Positions 34,459-43,241 of a DNA stretch of 64,000 bases are shown here, piece after piece. How positions within the stretch are numbered: position 1 is the stretch's first letter; each line of letters begins with the position of its first letter. Below the pieces are notes generated by a model that was given only the letters and a program-made list of their open reading frames with translations, had not been told where the DNA came from and ran no database searches. The stretch comes from Rhodococcus sp. 4CII (GTDB lineage Bacteria; Actinomycetota; Actinomycetes; Mycobacteriales; Mycobacteriaceae): the NCBI RefSeq assembly GCF_014256275.1, contig NZ_JACCFE010000002.1, positions 4,816,001 to 4,880,000 on the forward strand, written 5' to 3'. A program made the translations under genes and the position numbers.

Positions 34459-34666
34459 CGCGTCGGTCGGGGAGGTCGGTTGTGATGGCGTGCACCGGGC
34501 AGGCAGCGGCGGCCTGGGAGACACGGTCGCGTTCGTCGTCCGCGGGGCCGGCGTCGTAGAGAAGGGCCTCTTCCCCGTGCAGGGTGAAGACGTCGGGTGC
34601 GAGGAACACGCACTGCGCGTACCCCTGGCACCGATTGAGGTCGACGACGAGTTTCACGTCAATCAT
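34448..34666 (-). CDS. [3Fe-4S]-type ferredoxin for P450
   Basis: 72 aa. Cluster ligands are Cys13, Cys19 and Cys56 (CQGYAQC ... AACPVHAI); Tyr16 sits where a [4Fe-4S] protein has its second Cys, which predicts a [3Fe-4S] cluster as in other actinobacterial P450 ferredoxins. It is the first gene of the ferredoxin-reductase-P450 operon. ATG 34666. Confidence 0.9.
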   Translation of the reverse strand: MIDVKLVVDLNRCQGYAQCVFLAPDVFTLHGEEALLYDAGPADDERDRVSQAAAACPVHAITTDLPDRRDEQ

Positions 34667-34966
34667 CCCGATTCTGAACAGTTCTGGTCACGGGTCCACA
34701 GGGACTACGCGGCGCACGGCCGTCCAATCGCGTCGGGTGGAGAATTCCGCCCGGTGGCCAGTATTCCGGAATGGCCGGTCTGTTCGGATTCGATCCGCGG
34801 ATCTGGAGTCATTCAGAAATGTGATCCCGCGGGCTACCTACTCCCGGGTAGAACTTCGCGGTAGTAACGGGAGTTACAAACATCTCGACGCGCTTCGTAT
34901 CCTGCTGCCGATAAACAACTTTCGGACACGGTCTCTATTCGGCGACACAGACGCCGGGATCGTGAT
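34667..34966. other. Intergenic region, divergent ferredoxin and ANTAR-like genes
   Basis: 300 bp of lower GC than the flanks. It holds small dyads around 34838-34851 (CTACTCCCGGGTAG) and a GTAGTAACGGGAGTTAC stretch after it. No ORF with a ribosome site is seen. It probably contains two divergent promoters and their operators, but no convincing -10/-35 pair could be fixed. Confidence 0.4.
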
Positions 34967-35296
34967 GTGATGTGGCTACAAGTGACCGGCAACGCCCAGT
35001 GGCGACACCTCAGAGGCGGAATATTGACGCTCGAAGCTCACCGCGACACCCGCGCGACACGGCATCTGTCCGCATTGGACTCTGCGATTCAATTCCTGAC
35101 CACCGCGCGCGGAAGCTCGTACAGCGCGGATCAGGCCTTCGACGAACTACTCGACTCCTCCATGCGACATCAGGTCGATGTCGGGGATCTGGCGGAAGCA
35201 CTCGCCGACCTTGCGGACGGTGTCCACCCCGAAGCCGACGACCACCGACGGGCACGGGACGTGGCCGCACGCGAGTGGGGAGCCCTCCTGCCCTAG
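34967..35296 (+). CDS. Small ANTAR-like protein
   Basis: 109 aa from GTG 34967 (or ATG 34970). Residues about 35-90 (ALDSAIQFLTTARGSSYSADQAFDELLDSSMRHQVDVGDLAEALADLADG) follow the three-helix pattern of ANTAR RNA-binding antiterminator domains (A..FL...G.SAD.AF..L...S....V...D.AEAL). No sensor domain (GAF/PAS or receiver) is attached. It may regulate by binding RNA hairpins or be a degenerate relict. Its TAG stop shares the four bases CTAG with the converging DksA-like gene. Confidence 0.55.
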   Translation: MMWLQVTGNAQWRHLRGGILTLEAHRDTRATRHLSALDSAIQFLTTARGSSYSADQAFDELLDSSMRHQVDVGDLAEALADLADGVHPEADDHRRARDVAAREWGALLP

Positions 35297-35634
35297 CCGG
35301 CGCAGTCGATGCATGTCAGCGCGGCGGGTAGCGCATCGAGCCGGGCTTCCGAGATCGGCCGCCCGCACCGGATACACAGGCCGTACGTCCCGCTGTCGAG
35401 TCGCTGTTGCGCCGCCGTCAGGTCCTCGACCTCGCGCCGGGCGCCGGCGAGCAGCGCCGACACCTGGGCCCGTTCGAACGCGATCGTCGAGCCCTCCGGG
35501 TCGTGTTCGTCGTCGTCCGTCGTATATTCCGATCCCTCCACGATCGCGGAGAAACGGCCGGTCAGCGACACAATGCGACGCTCGGCGTCGGCTCGCTCCT
35601 CGGCGATGCGGATGCGAGGCTCCAGTGCGGTCAT
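35293..35634 (-). CDS. DksA/TraR-type zinc-finger protein
   Basis: 113 aa. An N-terminal helical region (ERADAERRIVSLTGRFSAIVEGSEYT...) precedes a C4 zinc finger CIRCGRPISEARLDALPAALTCIDC (four Cys in CxxC...CxxC), the TraR/DksA pattern. Such proteins bind the RNA polymerase secondary channel or have unknown regulatory roles. ATG 35634 has a short AAGGGA upstream. The 206 bp between it and the DinB gene show no credible gene. Confidence 0.85.
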   Translation of the reverse strand: MTALEPRIRIAEERADAERRIVSLTGRFSAIVEGSEYTTDDDEHDPEGSTIAFERAQVSALLAGARREVEDLTAAQQRLDSGTYGLCIRCGRPISEARLDALPAALTCIDCAG

Positions 35635-35840
35635 GTTCCCTTCAACGTCGGCCGCTGCCCGGTGCTTCCCCAGAGAATCCGCTCGATCGATCCGTTGCTG
35701 CGTCCCGCAACCCGCTGGCACGTATTTCTCCCAGTTCTTCGAGATCGGCGCCGTGGAACTCCACGACCCGATCGAGGCGACCGGGCCGTTCGTGGCCCAC
35801 TCGACTCGTTTCCTCATCGACGCCCGGAAACGCGGTCGGC

Positions 35841-36380
35841 TCAGCCCATCGTCTTCGCGCCGTCGAGGGCCTCCCGGATGATGTCGGCGTGACCGGCGTG
35901 CTGGGCAGTTTCCCCGATGATGTGGAGCAGCACCCGGCGCGCCGACCAGCGTGACCCGGGTTCGAACCACGGCGCGGGCGGCAACGGATGCGAGATGTCC
36001 AGGTCGGGCAACGAGGCCACGATCTCGTCGGTGCGGTGCGCGATGTGTGCGTAGCGGTCGAGGACGCCGGCCAGCGTCTCGTCGCCGCGCAGAGTGAATT
36101 CCTTTTCTCGGTTGTCGGTTCCGGTGCCGTCGACGGGGCCACCGCGCACCGCGTCGGTGCCGCGCACGATGAAATCGGCCCACACCCGCTCGGTGTCCGA
36201 CACGTGCTTGACGAGTCCGCCGAGGCACAGTTCGCTCGCCGTCGTGCGCTGCGCGGCCTGTTCGTCGGTGAGGTCGCGGACGGTGTAGCGGAGGAAGTGG
36301 CGATGTTTCGCCAGCGATTCCAGCAAGTCGGCGCGCTCGCCGGTAGTCGACGTTTTCGCGGTTGAGGTCACGGTGATCAC
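35841..36380 (-). CDS. DinB-family (DUF664-like) protein
   Basis: 179 aa four-helix bundle: LAKHRHFLRYTVRDLTDEQAAQRTTASELCLGGLVKHVSDTERVWADFIVRG, and LLHIIGETAQHAGHADIIREALDG near the end. The His in KHVSDTE and the HAGH pair are the typical metal site of DinB/mycothiol-S-transferase-like proteins. Thus a mycothiol-dependent transferase or detoxifying role is possible, unproven. Start GTG 36380, with a second in-frame GTG three codons on. Confidence 0.78.
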   Translation of the reverse strand: MITVTSTAKTSTTGERADLLESLAKHRHFLRYTVRDLTDEQAAQRTTASELCLGGLVKHVSDTERVWADFIVRGTDAVRGGPVDGTGTDNREKEFTLRGDETLAGVLDRYAHIAHRTDEIVASLPDLDISHPLPPAPWFEPGSRWSARRVLLHIIGETAQHAGHADIIREALDGAKTMG

Positions 36381-36422
36381 CTGCTTCGGCCGGTCCGATG
36401 GTGCCGCATTCGACCGTAGTGG

Positions 36423-37442
36423 TCAGTCGCCGTGTGCAGTGACGAATCCGGTCGCGCGGCCGTGGGTGTCGAGTTCCCACCCCATCCGCTTGCGGGACCG
36501 GAGCGTCACCGACGAGTCGATGATCTCCAGGCTGGGTGCGCGGCTCTCCAGCCATTCCTGCACCCGCAGCAGGTCGGGCAGCGAGGGCACCCACATGCTG
36601 ACGAGGAAGTTCGCGGGTCCGGTGAGCGACATACACAACCTCAGTTCGGGGCGGGTGTTGACGATTTCGACCACCTCCCGGTGCGCGCGCACGGGCAGTC
36701 GGCACCACCAGGTGACGGTGATCGGCCACCGCGTCGCGTCCTGGGCGACGTCGCACCGCAGAACCACCGCGCGGGAGCGCAACAGTCCCGCGAGTTGCCG
36801 GCGGACCGACGAGGCGGGCCGGTCGATGACCGAGGCGATCTCCCGCGCCGACGCCCGGCCGTTCCGGGTGAGTTCGCGGACGAGCGCGCGCGCCACTTCG
36901 TCCGTCAGACTCTCCGGCCGAGCCGACCCGGACTGCGGCGGGGTGCTCTCGAGCGCGGCGACCGCCGCCGACTGGGCGGTGTCCAGGGAATCCAGTCGCC
37001 AGCGACTGCCCTCCGCATGGAGTGCCGTGCAGGTGTGGGTCCGGGTCGAACGGATGCTCGGGTGGCCCGGCAACTCTTCGAGGACGAGGTCGGATAATTC
37101 GTGCAGAGACCCCGTCTGGACCGTCAGGATGAGGTCCCGGCCCCGGGCCGCGTGCTCGATCGACGCCACGCGCGGGTCCTGGGTGAGCGCCTCGACCAGC
37201 GGTCTGGTGCCGATGAGGTCGCAGGTCACCTCGATCATGGCCGTGAACGCACCCGCGCCCGTCATCGGCGCGGCGTACGCGGTGATCCAGGCCAGTCCGC
37301 GTTCGGTGATCGACTCCCACCGCCTGGCGAGAGTGGCGGACGTCGTCCGCAGGATCGGGGCCAGCTCGGCCCACGTCGCGCGGGGGCGGATCTGCAAGGC
37401 ATGAATGAGCGAAAGCTCGGATTCTGTCAGCATTTCAGTCAT
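36423..37442 (-). CDS. Double-domain Lrp/AsnC-family regulator
   Basis: 339 aa, twice the usual length: two Lrp units in tandem. Each has a helix-turn-helix (LIHALQIRPRATWAELAPILRTTSATLARRWESITERGLAW, then LVRELTRNGRASAREIASVIDRPASSVRRQLAGLLRSRAV) followed by a RAM/effector domain (DLILTVQTGSLHELSDLVLEELP, and NFLVSMWVPSLPDLLRVQEWLESRAP). It is divergent from the M20 amidohydrolase and transporter genes and probably controls them in response to an amino acid or its derivative. ATG 37442. Confidence 0.85.
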   Translation of the reverse strand: MTEMLTESELSLIHALQIRPRATWAELAPILRTTSATLARRWESITERGLAWITAYAAPMTGAGAFTAMIEVTCDLIGTRPLVEALTQDPRVASIEHAARGRDLILTVQTGSLHELSDLVLEELPGHPSIRSTRTHTCTALHAEGSRWRLDSLDTAQSAAVAALESTPPQSGSARPESLTDEVARALVRELTRNGRASAREIASVIDRPASSVRRQLAGLLRSRAVVLRCDVAQDATRWPITVTWWCRLPVRAHREVVEIVNTRPELRLCMSLTGPANFLVSMWVPSLPDLLRVQEWLESRAPSLEIIDSSVTLRSRKRMGWELDTHGRATGFVTAHGD

Positions 37443-37468
37443 CAAAGGCCTTTCGGGTCCGTTCGGAT

Positions 37469-37485
37469 GATCGTTTTCGACGATC
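37469..37485. promoter_or_regulatory. Dyad in Lrp/amidohydrolase intergenic region
   Basis: GATCGT and ACGATC arms around TTTCG, between the divergent regulator and amidohydrolase genes. A candidate Lrp-type contact; AT-richer than the surroundings. No test of uniqueness was possible. Confidence 0.35.
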
Positions 37486-37569
37486 TCGGTCGTCCGTCAC
37501 TTCGCGCATCACAGCATATGACCACCGCCGCATTCGGCTCTGAACGTGACCACCGACATAAGGAGAGCA

Positions 37570-38829
37570 ATGGATCTCGTGGACGACGCCCGCGCGCTAC
37601 AAGGCGACCTCGTGCAGTTGCGCCGTGTGCTGCACCGCGAACCGGAGGTCGGACTGGACCTGCCGCGCACACAGGAGACGGTCCTCGCGGCGTTGGCCGG
37701 ATTGCCGTTCGAGATCGCGACGGGAACCCGCACGACGTCCGTGACCGCGGTGCTCCGCGGCGGCCGGCGTCCGGTCGGCGCCGCGCCGACCGTGCTGCTG
37801 CGCGCGGACATGGACGGACTCCCGGTGACCGAACAGACCGGCCTCGACTTCGCAGCGCAGAACGGCGCCATGCACGGATGCGGGCACGACATGCACACCG
37901 CAGCGCTGGTCGGCGCCGCGCAACTGCTCAGCCGCCACCGCGACCATCTGGCGGGTGACGTCGTGCTGATGTTCCAGCCTGGGGAGGAAGGGTGGGACGG
38001 TGCCAAGGTGATGGTCGACGAGGGGGTCCTCGACGCCTCGGGACGCCGCGCGGACACCGCCTACGGCATGCACGTGTTCTCCTGCCAGAAGCCTCGGGGT
38101 CGGTTCTTCTCCAAGGCGGGCACGCTGCTCGCGGCGTCGTACAAGCTGACGGTCACGGTCCGCGGGGCGGGCGGACACGGGTCGTCCCCGTCGACGGCGC
38201 GTGATCCGATCACCGCGATGGCGGAGATGATCACGTCGCTGCAGACCATGGTGACCCGAACCTTCGACGTCTTCGACCCGGTCGTCGTCACGGTGGCGAA
38301 CGTGCAGGCCGGTTCGCGGCACAACATCATCCCCGATGACGCGCGGTTCGAGGCGACCGTCCGGTGTTATTCGCCCGCCACCTACGAGAAGGTGCCTGCC
38401 GCGCTGCGGCGGGTGCTCGAGGGAGTGGCGTCCGCGCAGCGTGTCGACGTCGACGTAACCGTGGATCCCGAGTTCCCGATGACCGTCAACGACGGCAACG
38501 AGGTCGCGTTCGGTGCCGAGGTCGTCAGCGACCTCATGGGCGAGGACCGATACGAGACGGTCACACATCCGATGGCGGGATCCGAGGACTTCTCCTACGT
38601 GCTGCAGGAAGTGCCCGGCGCCTTCATCGGGCTCGGTGCGTGCATGCCGGGTACCGACCCCGCGGCCGCCCCCATGAACCATTCGCCCCGAGCGCAATTC
38701 GACGACGCGGTGCTCGCCGACGCGGCCGCCATCTACGCCGGACTGGCCGTGCGCAGGCTCGACAAGGCCGGCGCCGACGACGCTCCTCTCGACATGGCCG
38801 CAGCAGCGGCGGGAAGTGACGCACGATGA
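37570..38829 (+). CDS. M20-family amidohydrolase (hippurate/N-acyl-amino acid hydrolase type)
   Basis: 419 aa. The M20D metal-site Cys/His motif is HGCGHDMHTAAL, with the catalytic Glu pair in FQPGEEGWDGAKVM and the C-terminal His in NHSPRAQFDD; LRADMDGLPVTEQTG is the first metal block. It removes an acyl group from an N-acyl amino acid or similar amide. ATG 37570 follows AAGGAGA; a GTG at 37546 would add 8 residues. It overlaps the transporter start as ATGA, pointing to import and hydrolysis of the same compound. Confidence 0.88.
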   Translation: MDLVDDARALQGDLVQLRRVLHREPEVGLDLPRTQETVLAALAGLPFEIATGTRTTSVTAVLRGGRRPVGAAPTVLLRADMDGLPVTEQTGLDFAAQNGAMHGCGHDMHTAALVGAAQLLSRHRDHLAGDVVLMFQPGEEGWDGAKVMVDEGVLDASGRRADTAYGMHVFSCQKPRGRFFSKAGTLLAASYKLTVTVRGAGGHGSSPSTARDPITAMAEMITSLQTMVTRTFDVFDPVVVTVANVQAGSRHNIIPDDARFEATVRCYSPATYEKVPAALRRVLEGVASAQRVDVDVTVDPEFPMTVNDGNEVAFGAEVVSDLMGEDRYETVTHPMAGSEDFSYVLQEVPGAFIGLGACMPGTDPAAAPMNHSPRAQFDDAVLADAAAIYAGLAVRRLDKAGADDAPLDMAAAAAGSDAR

Positions 38830-40154
38830 CCGAGATCGCCACCGACAGCGGGTCCGTGAACGCCGGACCGCACACCGGCCTGCCGAGATCCGAGCGCTGG
38901 GAGAAGGCCCGGGCGATCGTCGGGGTGGGCACCGGCAACGGGATCGAGTACTTCGACTGGACCGTCTACGCGACGTTCGCCGCGTTCTTCGCCCCGCAGT
39001 TCTTCCACACCGGCTCACCGGTCTCCGACCTGCTCGCGTCGTTCGGTGTCTTCGCCGTCGGATTCGTCGCCCGGCCGTTCGGCGGTCTGCTGTTCGGCTG
39101 GCTGTCGGACCGGCGGGGGCGCAAACTGTCGATGACGCTCGCCGTGGGACTGGCCGCGGTCGGCAGCCTGGTCATCGGTCTGACCCCGACCCATCAGACG
39201 ATCGGCGTCGCCGCGGCGGTCGTCCTCGTCCTGGCGCGGCTCGCGCAGGGCGTCGCGCACGGCGGCGAGTTGCCGTCCGCGCAGACCTACATCGTGGAAT
39301 TCGCGCCGACGGCGCGGCGCGGACTCTGGTCCAGTCTCATCTACATCTCCAACACCACCGGTGTCGTCGTCGGCACGTTGCTCGGCGCCCTGCTCACGAC
39401 GACGCTGACCGCGGAGCAGATGGCCGACTGGGGCTGGCGGGTGCCGTTCCTGCTGGGCGGCGTACTCGGCCTGTTCGTGCTGTGGATGCGGTCCCGGATG
39501 AGTGAGACCGAGGTCTACGAGGAGTCGGGCGACGAGACCGCGAAGCAGTCGATGTGGCAGCTGTTCGTGGCGCACCGGCGGCAGGTGTTCCAGATCCTGT
39601 TCTTCACGGTCGGCGGCACCGTCGTCTACTACGTGTGGGCGGTGTCGGCGCCGGCGTACGCGATCGCCGTCCGCGGCATAGATCCGTCCGGGGCACTCTG
39701 GGCGGGGGTCGGCGCGAACCTCGTACTGATTGCGTCGCTGCCGTTCTGGGGCGCCGTGTCGGACCGGATCGGACGCAAACCGGTGCTGTACATCGGGAAC
39801 TTCGGCATCGCGGCCCTGCTGTTTCCGCTCAACGCCATGATCGGGCACAGCGCGCTCACCCTGTTCGTCGCGATGGCGATCGCCCTCTTCGTGATGGGTG
39901 CGATCCTGTCGGTCATGCCCGCGATGATGGCCGAACTCTTCCCCACCGGGTTGCGCGCCGCCGGTGTCGGAGTGCCGTACTCGATCGGTGTCGCGGCGTT
40001 CGGCGGGACCGCGGCGTACGTCCAGACGTTCTTCGCCGACCGCGGTTCACCGGAACTGTTCCAGTGGTACGCGCTCGCGCTCCTCGCGGTCTCGACCGTC
40101 GCGCTGGTCACGATTCCGGAAACCAGGGGACGGGATCTCGCCTCCCGGCAGTAG
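38826..40154 (+). CDS. MFS transporter, metabolite:H+ symporter (MHS) type
   Basis: 442 aa, twelve helices. VGVGTGNGIEYFDWTVYATFAAFFAPQFF at helix 1, FVARPFGGLLFGWLSDRRGRK between helices 2 and 3, and GGELPSAQTYIVEFAPTARRG in the 4-5 loop are MHS-family features. Starts at ATG 38826 inside the amidohydrolase stop. It probably imports the amidohydrolase substrate. A hairpin at 40161-40198 follows. Confidence 0.88.
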   Translation: MTEIATDSGSVNAGPHTGLPRSERWEKARAIVGVGTGNGIEYFDWTVYATFAAFFAPQFFHTGSPVSDLLASFGVFAVGFVARPFGGLLFGWLSDRRGRKLSMTLAVGLAAVGSLVIGLTPTHQTIGVAAAVVLVLARLAQGVAHGGELPSAQTYIVEFAPTARRGLWSSLIYISNTTGVVVGTLLGALLTTTLTAEQMADWGWRVPFLLGGVLGLFVLWMRSRMSETEVYEESGDETAKQSMWQLFVAHRRQVFQILFFTVGGTVVYYVWAVSAPAYAIAVRGIDPSGALWAGVGANLVLIASLPFWGAVSDRIGRKPVLYIGNFGIAALLFPLNAMIGHSALTLFVAMAIALFVMGAILSVMPAMMAELFPTGLRAAGVGVPYSIGVAAFGGTAAYVQTFFADRGSPELFQWYALALLAVSTVALVTIPETRGRDLASRQ

Positions 40155-40160
40155 CCCAAT

Positions 40161-40198
40161 TGAGTGGCAAAGCGTGCTCCGGTGCGCTTTGCCGCTCA
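40161..40198 (+). terminator. Hairpin after MHS transporter gene
   Basis: TGAGTGGCAAAGCG pairs with CGCTTTGCCGCTCA (14 bp, one G-T wobble) across a 10-base loop, 7 bp after the transporter stop. No T-tract. Confidence 0.65.
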
Positions 40199-40226
40199 CG
40201 TGGGGGTGACGCTCTATGTTGAAGCG

Positions 40227-41390
40227 GTGAAGACACACTCGGTGCTGACGACGCGAGCCGTGGCCGGCATCGCGATCGCCTCCCTGATGGTGGCCGGCAC
40301 GTGCCTCGCCGCCCCGACCGCGTTCGCCGACGACGCCGACCGCTCGGCGGGCAGCGTCGTCGAGGTCGAACCGCTGCCCACGGGCCTCTGGCTTCCCGGC
40401 ACCGCCGACGCGCAACGAATCACCTACTGGTCGATCGGATCCGACGGCAACCCCGCCCTCAGCAGCGGCGCGGTGTACGTGCCGCCGGGGGAGCCGCCCG
40501 CCGGGGGATGGCCGGTGGTCGCGTGGGCGCACGGCACGTCCGGCCTCGCGGACGACTGCGCACCCTCGCTCGTCGGACCGGCCCTCCCCGAGCGCGACTA
40601 CCCGTACCTGGGACGCTGGCTCGAGCAGGGCTACGCCGTCGTCTCCACCGACTACGTCGGCCTCGGCACACCCGGTGTGATGCCGTACCTCGACGGAAAG
40701 GTCGAGGCGCACAGCGTCGTCGATTCCGTGAAGGCCGCCCGGGCCGTCGACGGGGCGCTGTCGAACAAGTGGGTGGTGGTCGGGCAGTCGCAGGGCGGCG
40801 GCGCCGCGATCACCACCGCCCGGTACGCCACCGAGTACGGCGGCGATTCGCTGGACTACCGCGGGGCCGTGGGAACGGGTGTTCCCGCGAACATCGAGCT
40901 GACGTTGCTGCCGCTCGGTCCGGGCGTGCCGCCCACGGCGATCCCCGCCGGACTCACCTCGTACCTGTTCTACATCCTCGCGGGACTGCGGTCGGCGCGC
41001 CCCGAGATCGACCTCGACTCGTACCTCACACCGCTGGGCGAGCACTATGTGAACGCGGCGGAACAGCTGTGCGTCAACGAACTTCACGACGCCGCGGAAG
41101 GGGTGGTGGTCGGTGACCTGTTCAGTAGGCCGCTGAACCAGGTCCCCAACCTCCACGGGCTGCTGGTGGACTACATGGGCGTCCCGACGAGCGGCTACGA
41201 CCGTCCGCTGTTCATCGGGCAGGGCCTCACCGACGTCGACGTGCCCGCGCCGTCGGCGTTTTCCCTGGTCGCGGCGCTGACCGCCAATGGCGAACCGGTG
41301 ACGTTCAAGACGTATCCCACCGACCACAGCGGCACGCTCATCGATTCGCAGGCCGACACGATCCCCTTCGTGCGGGGGCTGTTCGCCTGA
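40227..41390 (+). CDS. Secreted lipase/esterase (secretory lipase, LIP family)
   Basis: 387 aa starting at GTG 40227. A signal peptide (TTRAVAGIAIASLMVAGTCLAAPTAFADD) indicates export. The nucleophile elbow is GQSQGG; the WAHGTSGLADDCAPS block, Asp in GLTDVDVP and His in YPTDHSGTL complete the features of the actinobacterial secretory lipase family (PF03583-like). The extension to 40164 runs through the hairpin and is rejected. It may release fatty acids from extracellular lipids. Confidence 0.82.
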   Translation: MKTHSVLTTRAVAGIAIASLMVAGTCLAAPTAFADDADRSAGSVVEVEPLPTGLWLPGTADAQRITYWSIGSDGNPALSSGAVYVPPGEPPAGGWPVVAWAHGTSGLADDCAPSLVGPALPERDYPYLGRWLEQGYAVVSTDYVGLGTPGVMPYLDGKVEAHSVVDSVKAARAVDGALSNKWVVVGQSQGGGAAITTARYATEYGGDSLDYRGAVGTGVPANIELTLLPLGPGVPPTAIPAGLTSYLFYILAGLRSARPEIDLDSYLTPLGEHYVNAAEQLCVNELHDAAEGVVVGDLFSRPLNQVPNLHGLLVDYMGVPTSGYDRPLFIGQGLTDVDVPAPSAFSLVAALTANGEPVTFKTYPTDHSGTLIDSQADTIPFVRGLFA

Positions 41391-41405
41391 GTGCAAACGA
41401 GCACT

Positions 41406-41422
41406 GTCCGGAATCCGGACAG
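41406..41422. promoter_or_regulatory. TGTCC-N7-GGACA site upstream of AcoR-like gene
   Basis: TGTCCGGAATCCGGACA, inside a 19-bp palindrome (41405-41423, symmetrical except the centre base). The same TGTCC-N7-GGACA layout recurs at 43242-43258 before the aldehyde dehydrogenase gene. It is probably the regulator's own binding site. Confidence 0.65.
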
Positions 41423-41548
41423 TTGCCCGTCGCGACTCCCGGGCACTATGGCGTGGGTCACACTGTGTGGGTACGTTCGGGTGTGGGTGGTGCGCCGGTG
41501 CACGACCGAACCGAGCGCGGCGAGGAGTCGAGGTTGGAGTTTGGCGGC

Positions 41549-43204
41549 ATGACCGGACAGTCGGCGATGCGTCCGGAGATCGCGTTGTCCTGGAAGCGCT
41601 CGGCGCTCAGCGGGCTGGAACCGAGTTCGACGCCGGACGATGATCCCTGCCCCGACCTGGACAAGTCCAGCCGGCTCCTGCAGGCGGCACGGCCGGTCCT
41701 CGACGAGATGGAACAGCAACTCCAGGGCACCGGTTTCTGCGTGCTGCTCGCCGACCGCGACTGTCGCATCGTCGCCCGCCTCTTCGACGGCCGCAAACTC
41801 GAGCGAATGATCGACGCCGCCGGTGCGGTGCTCGGCTCACGGTTCGGCGAGGACTGCGTCGGGACCACCGCGCTGGGAACGCCGCTGGAGGTCCGGCGCG
41901 GCGTCGTGATCCACGGTGAGGAGCACTACCTCGAACGGTTCAAGGACCTCAGCTGCTACGGCCACCCCATCGTCCATCCGGTGACGCGCCGCGTGGAGGG
42001 CATCCTCGACATGACGGGCGTCGCGTCGCGGGCCAACCCGCTGTTCGCCCCGTTCCTCGCTCGTGCCGCGAGCGACATCGAACGACGCCTCCTCGAAGGG
42101 TCGAGGGTGTCGCAGCAGCGGCTCGTGGACGCGTTCCAGCGGGTGTCGCCGCAGAACCAGATGGCGGTCACCGCGATCGGTGAGGACATCCTCCTCAGCA
42201 ACCGGGTCGCGCTCGACCTCCTCCAGGTGTCAGACCACGCGACGTTGCGGGGGCTCGCCGCGGACCTTCGCCCGGACCAGTCGAAGACGGTGCGAATCGA
42301 ATTGTCCTCGGGCGAACCGGCGTTGGTTCGCGCCGACTACGTGGCGGGCACCGACGGAGGGGCTGTGTTCGTCGTGCGCCCGGACCGCCGCACCAGCACC
42401 CCGATCCGGCGGGGCAAGGCGCCGTCGAGTTCCGTCGTCGAGCGCAGCAGATCGGAGTTGGCGCGGCTGCGTGAGACCCGGGACGCGGTGGTGATCAGCG
42501 GCGAACCGGGAACCGGCAGGACCACCGCGGTCCGGGATCTGGCGAGCGACCGGTCTCTCGTCTGCATGGACGCGGCCGCGATCGCACTCGACGGCGCCGA
42601 GGCGTGGGTCGACCGTCTGCTGGCGCTGGCGGCGGGGCCCGCTGCCGTCCTGGCGATCGAAGAAGTGCAACTGCTGCCGGAATCGATGTTGCCGCTGGTC
42701 GTGAAGCTTCTCGCGGCGGAGTCGGGGCCGCGGATCGTGATGACGAGTTCGCCTCTCGCCGACCTGTCGCCGGGGGCGGCCGGTCTGGTCGGCCGCTGCG
42801 CCGGGCAGGTCGTGCTGCCACCACTGCGCCAGCGCACCCGCGAGTTCGCGGACCTCGCGCAGGCGGTCCTCGATTCGATCGAGCCGGGCCTCAGGCTCAC
42901 GGCGAGCGCGCTCGACGCGCTGATCGCCCGAGACTGGCCGGGCAACCTCGCGGAACTGTCGGTCGTGCTGGCGGCGGCCGCGGGCAGGCGCACCAGCGCG
43001 CGCATCGCCGTCGCCGATCTGCCCGACCTCTACCGGACGCTGACGCGGGTGTCCCGGCTGGCGGGTCGTGAACGCGCCGAACGCCAGGCCATCGTCGACG
43101 CACTGCAGGAATGCGGCGGCAACAAGGTGCACGCCGCGGCGGCGCTGGGCATCAGCCGAAGCACGCTGTATGTCCGGATGCGTGCCCTCGAAATTAGCGT
43201 CTAG
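41549..43204 (+). CDS. AcoR-like transcriptional activator (GAF, degenerate AAA+, Fis HTH)
   Basis: 551 aa if ATG 41549 is used; an in-frame TTG at 41534 has a better GAGG Shine-Dalgarno. Domains in order: N-terminal RPEIALSWKRSALSGL block, GAF-like sensor (CVLLADRDCRIVARLFDGRK ... GEDCVGTTALGTPLEVRRGVVIHGEEHY), short AAA+ remnant with Walker A GEPGTGRTT and a Walker B-like VLAIEEVQLLPE, and a C-terminal Fis-type HTH (AAAALGISRSTLYVRMRALE). The GAFTGA loop needed for sigma-54 contact is absent and the AAA+ core is shortened, as expected in actinobacteria, which lack sigma-54. It probably activates the aldehyde/alcohol dehydrogenase genes downstream. Confidence 0.82.
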   Translation: MTGQSAMRPEIALSWKRSALSGLEPSSTPDDDPCPDLDKSSRLLQAARPVLDEMEQQLQGTGFCVLLADRDCRIVARLFDGRKLERMIDAAGAVLGSRFGEDCVGTTALGTPLEVRRGVVIHGEEHYLERFKDLSCYGHPIVHPVTRRVEGILDMTGVASRANPLFAPFLARAASDIERRLLEGSRVSQQRLVDAFQRVSPQNQMAVTAIGEDILLSNRVALDLLQVSDHATLRGLAADLRPDQSKTVRIELSSGEPALVRADYVAGTDGGAVFVVRPDRRTSTPIRRGKAPSSSVVERSRSELARLRETRDAVVISGEPGTGRTTAVRDLASDRSLVCMDAAAIALDGAEAWVDRLLALAAGPAAVLAIEEVQLLPESMLPLVVKLLAAESGPRIVMTSSPLADLSPGAAGLVGRCAGQVVLPPLRQRTREFADLAQAVLDSIEPGLRLTASALDALIARDWPGNLAELSVVLAAAAGRRTSARIAVADLPDLYRTLTRVSRLAGRERAERQAIVDALQECGGNKVHAAAALGISRSTLYVRMRALEISV

Positions 43205-43241
43205 CAGCAGTTTCCTTCCCCGAAGTTCAACCGTCCGGAGG

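Noticed and set aside
35635..35840. Possible small gene between the DksA-like and DinB genes, or N-terminal extension of the DksA-like protein
   Set aside because: No start with a ribosome site and no recognisable sequence; the extension is Ser/Gly/Arg-rich filler.
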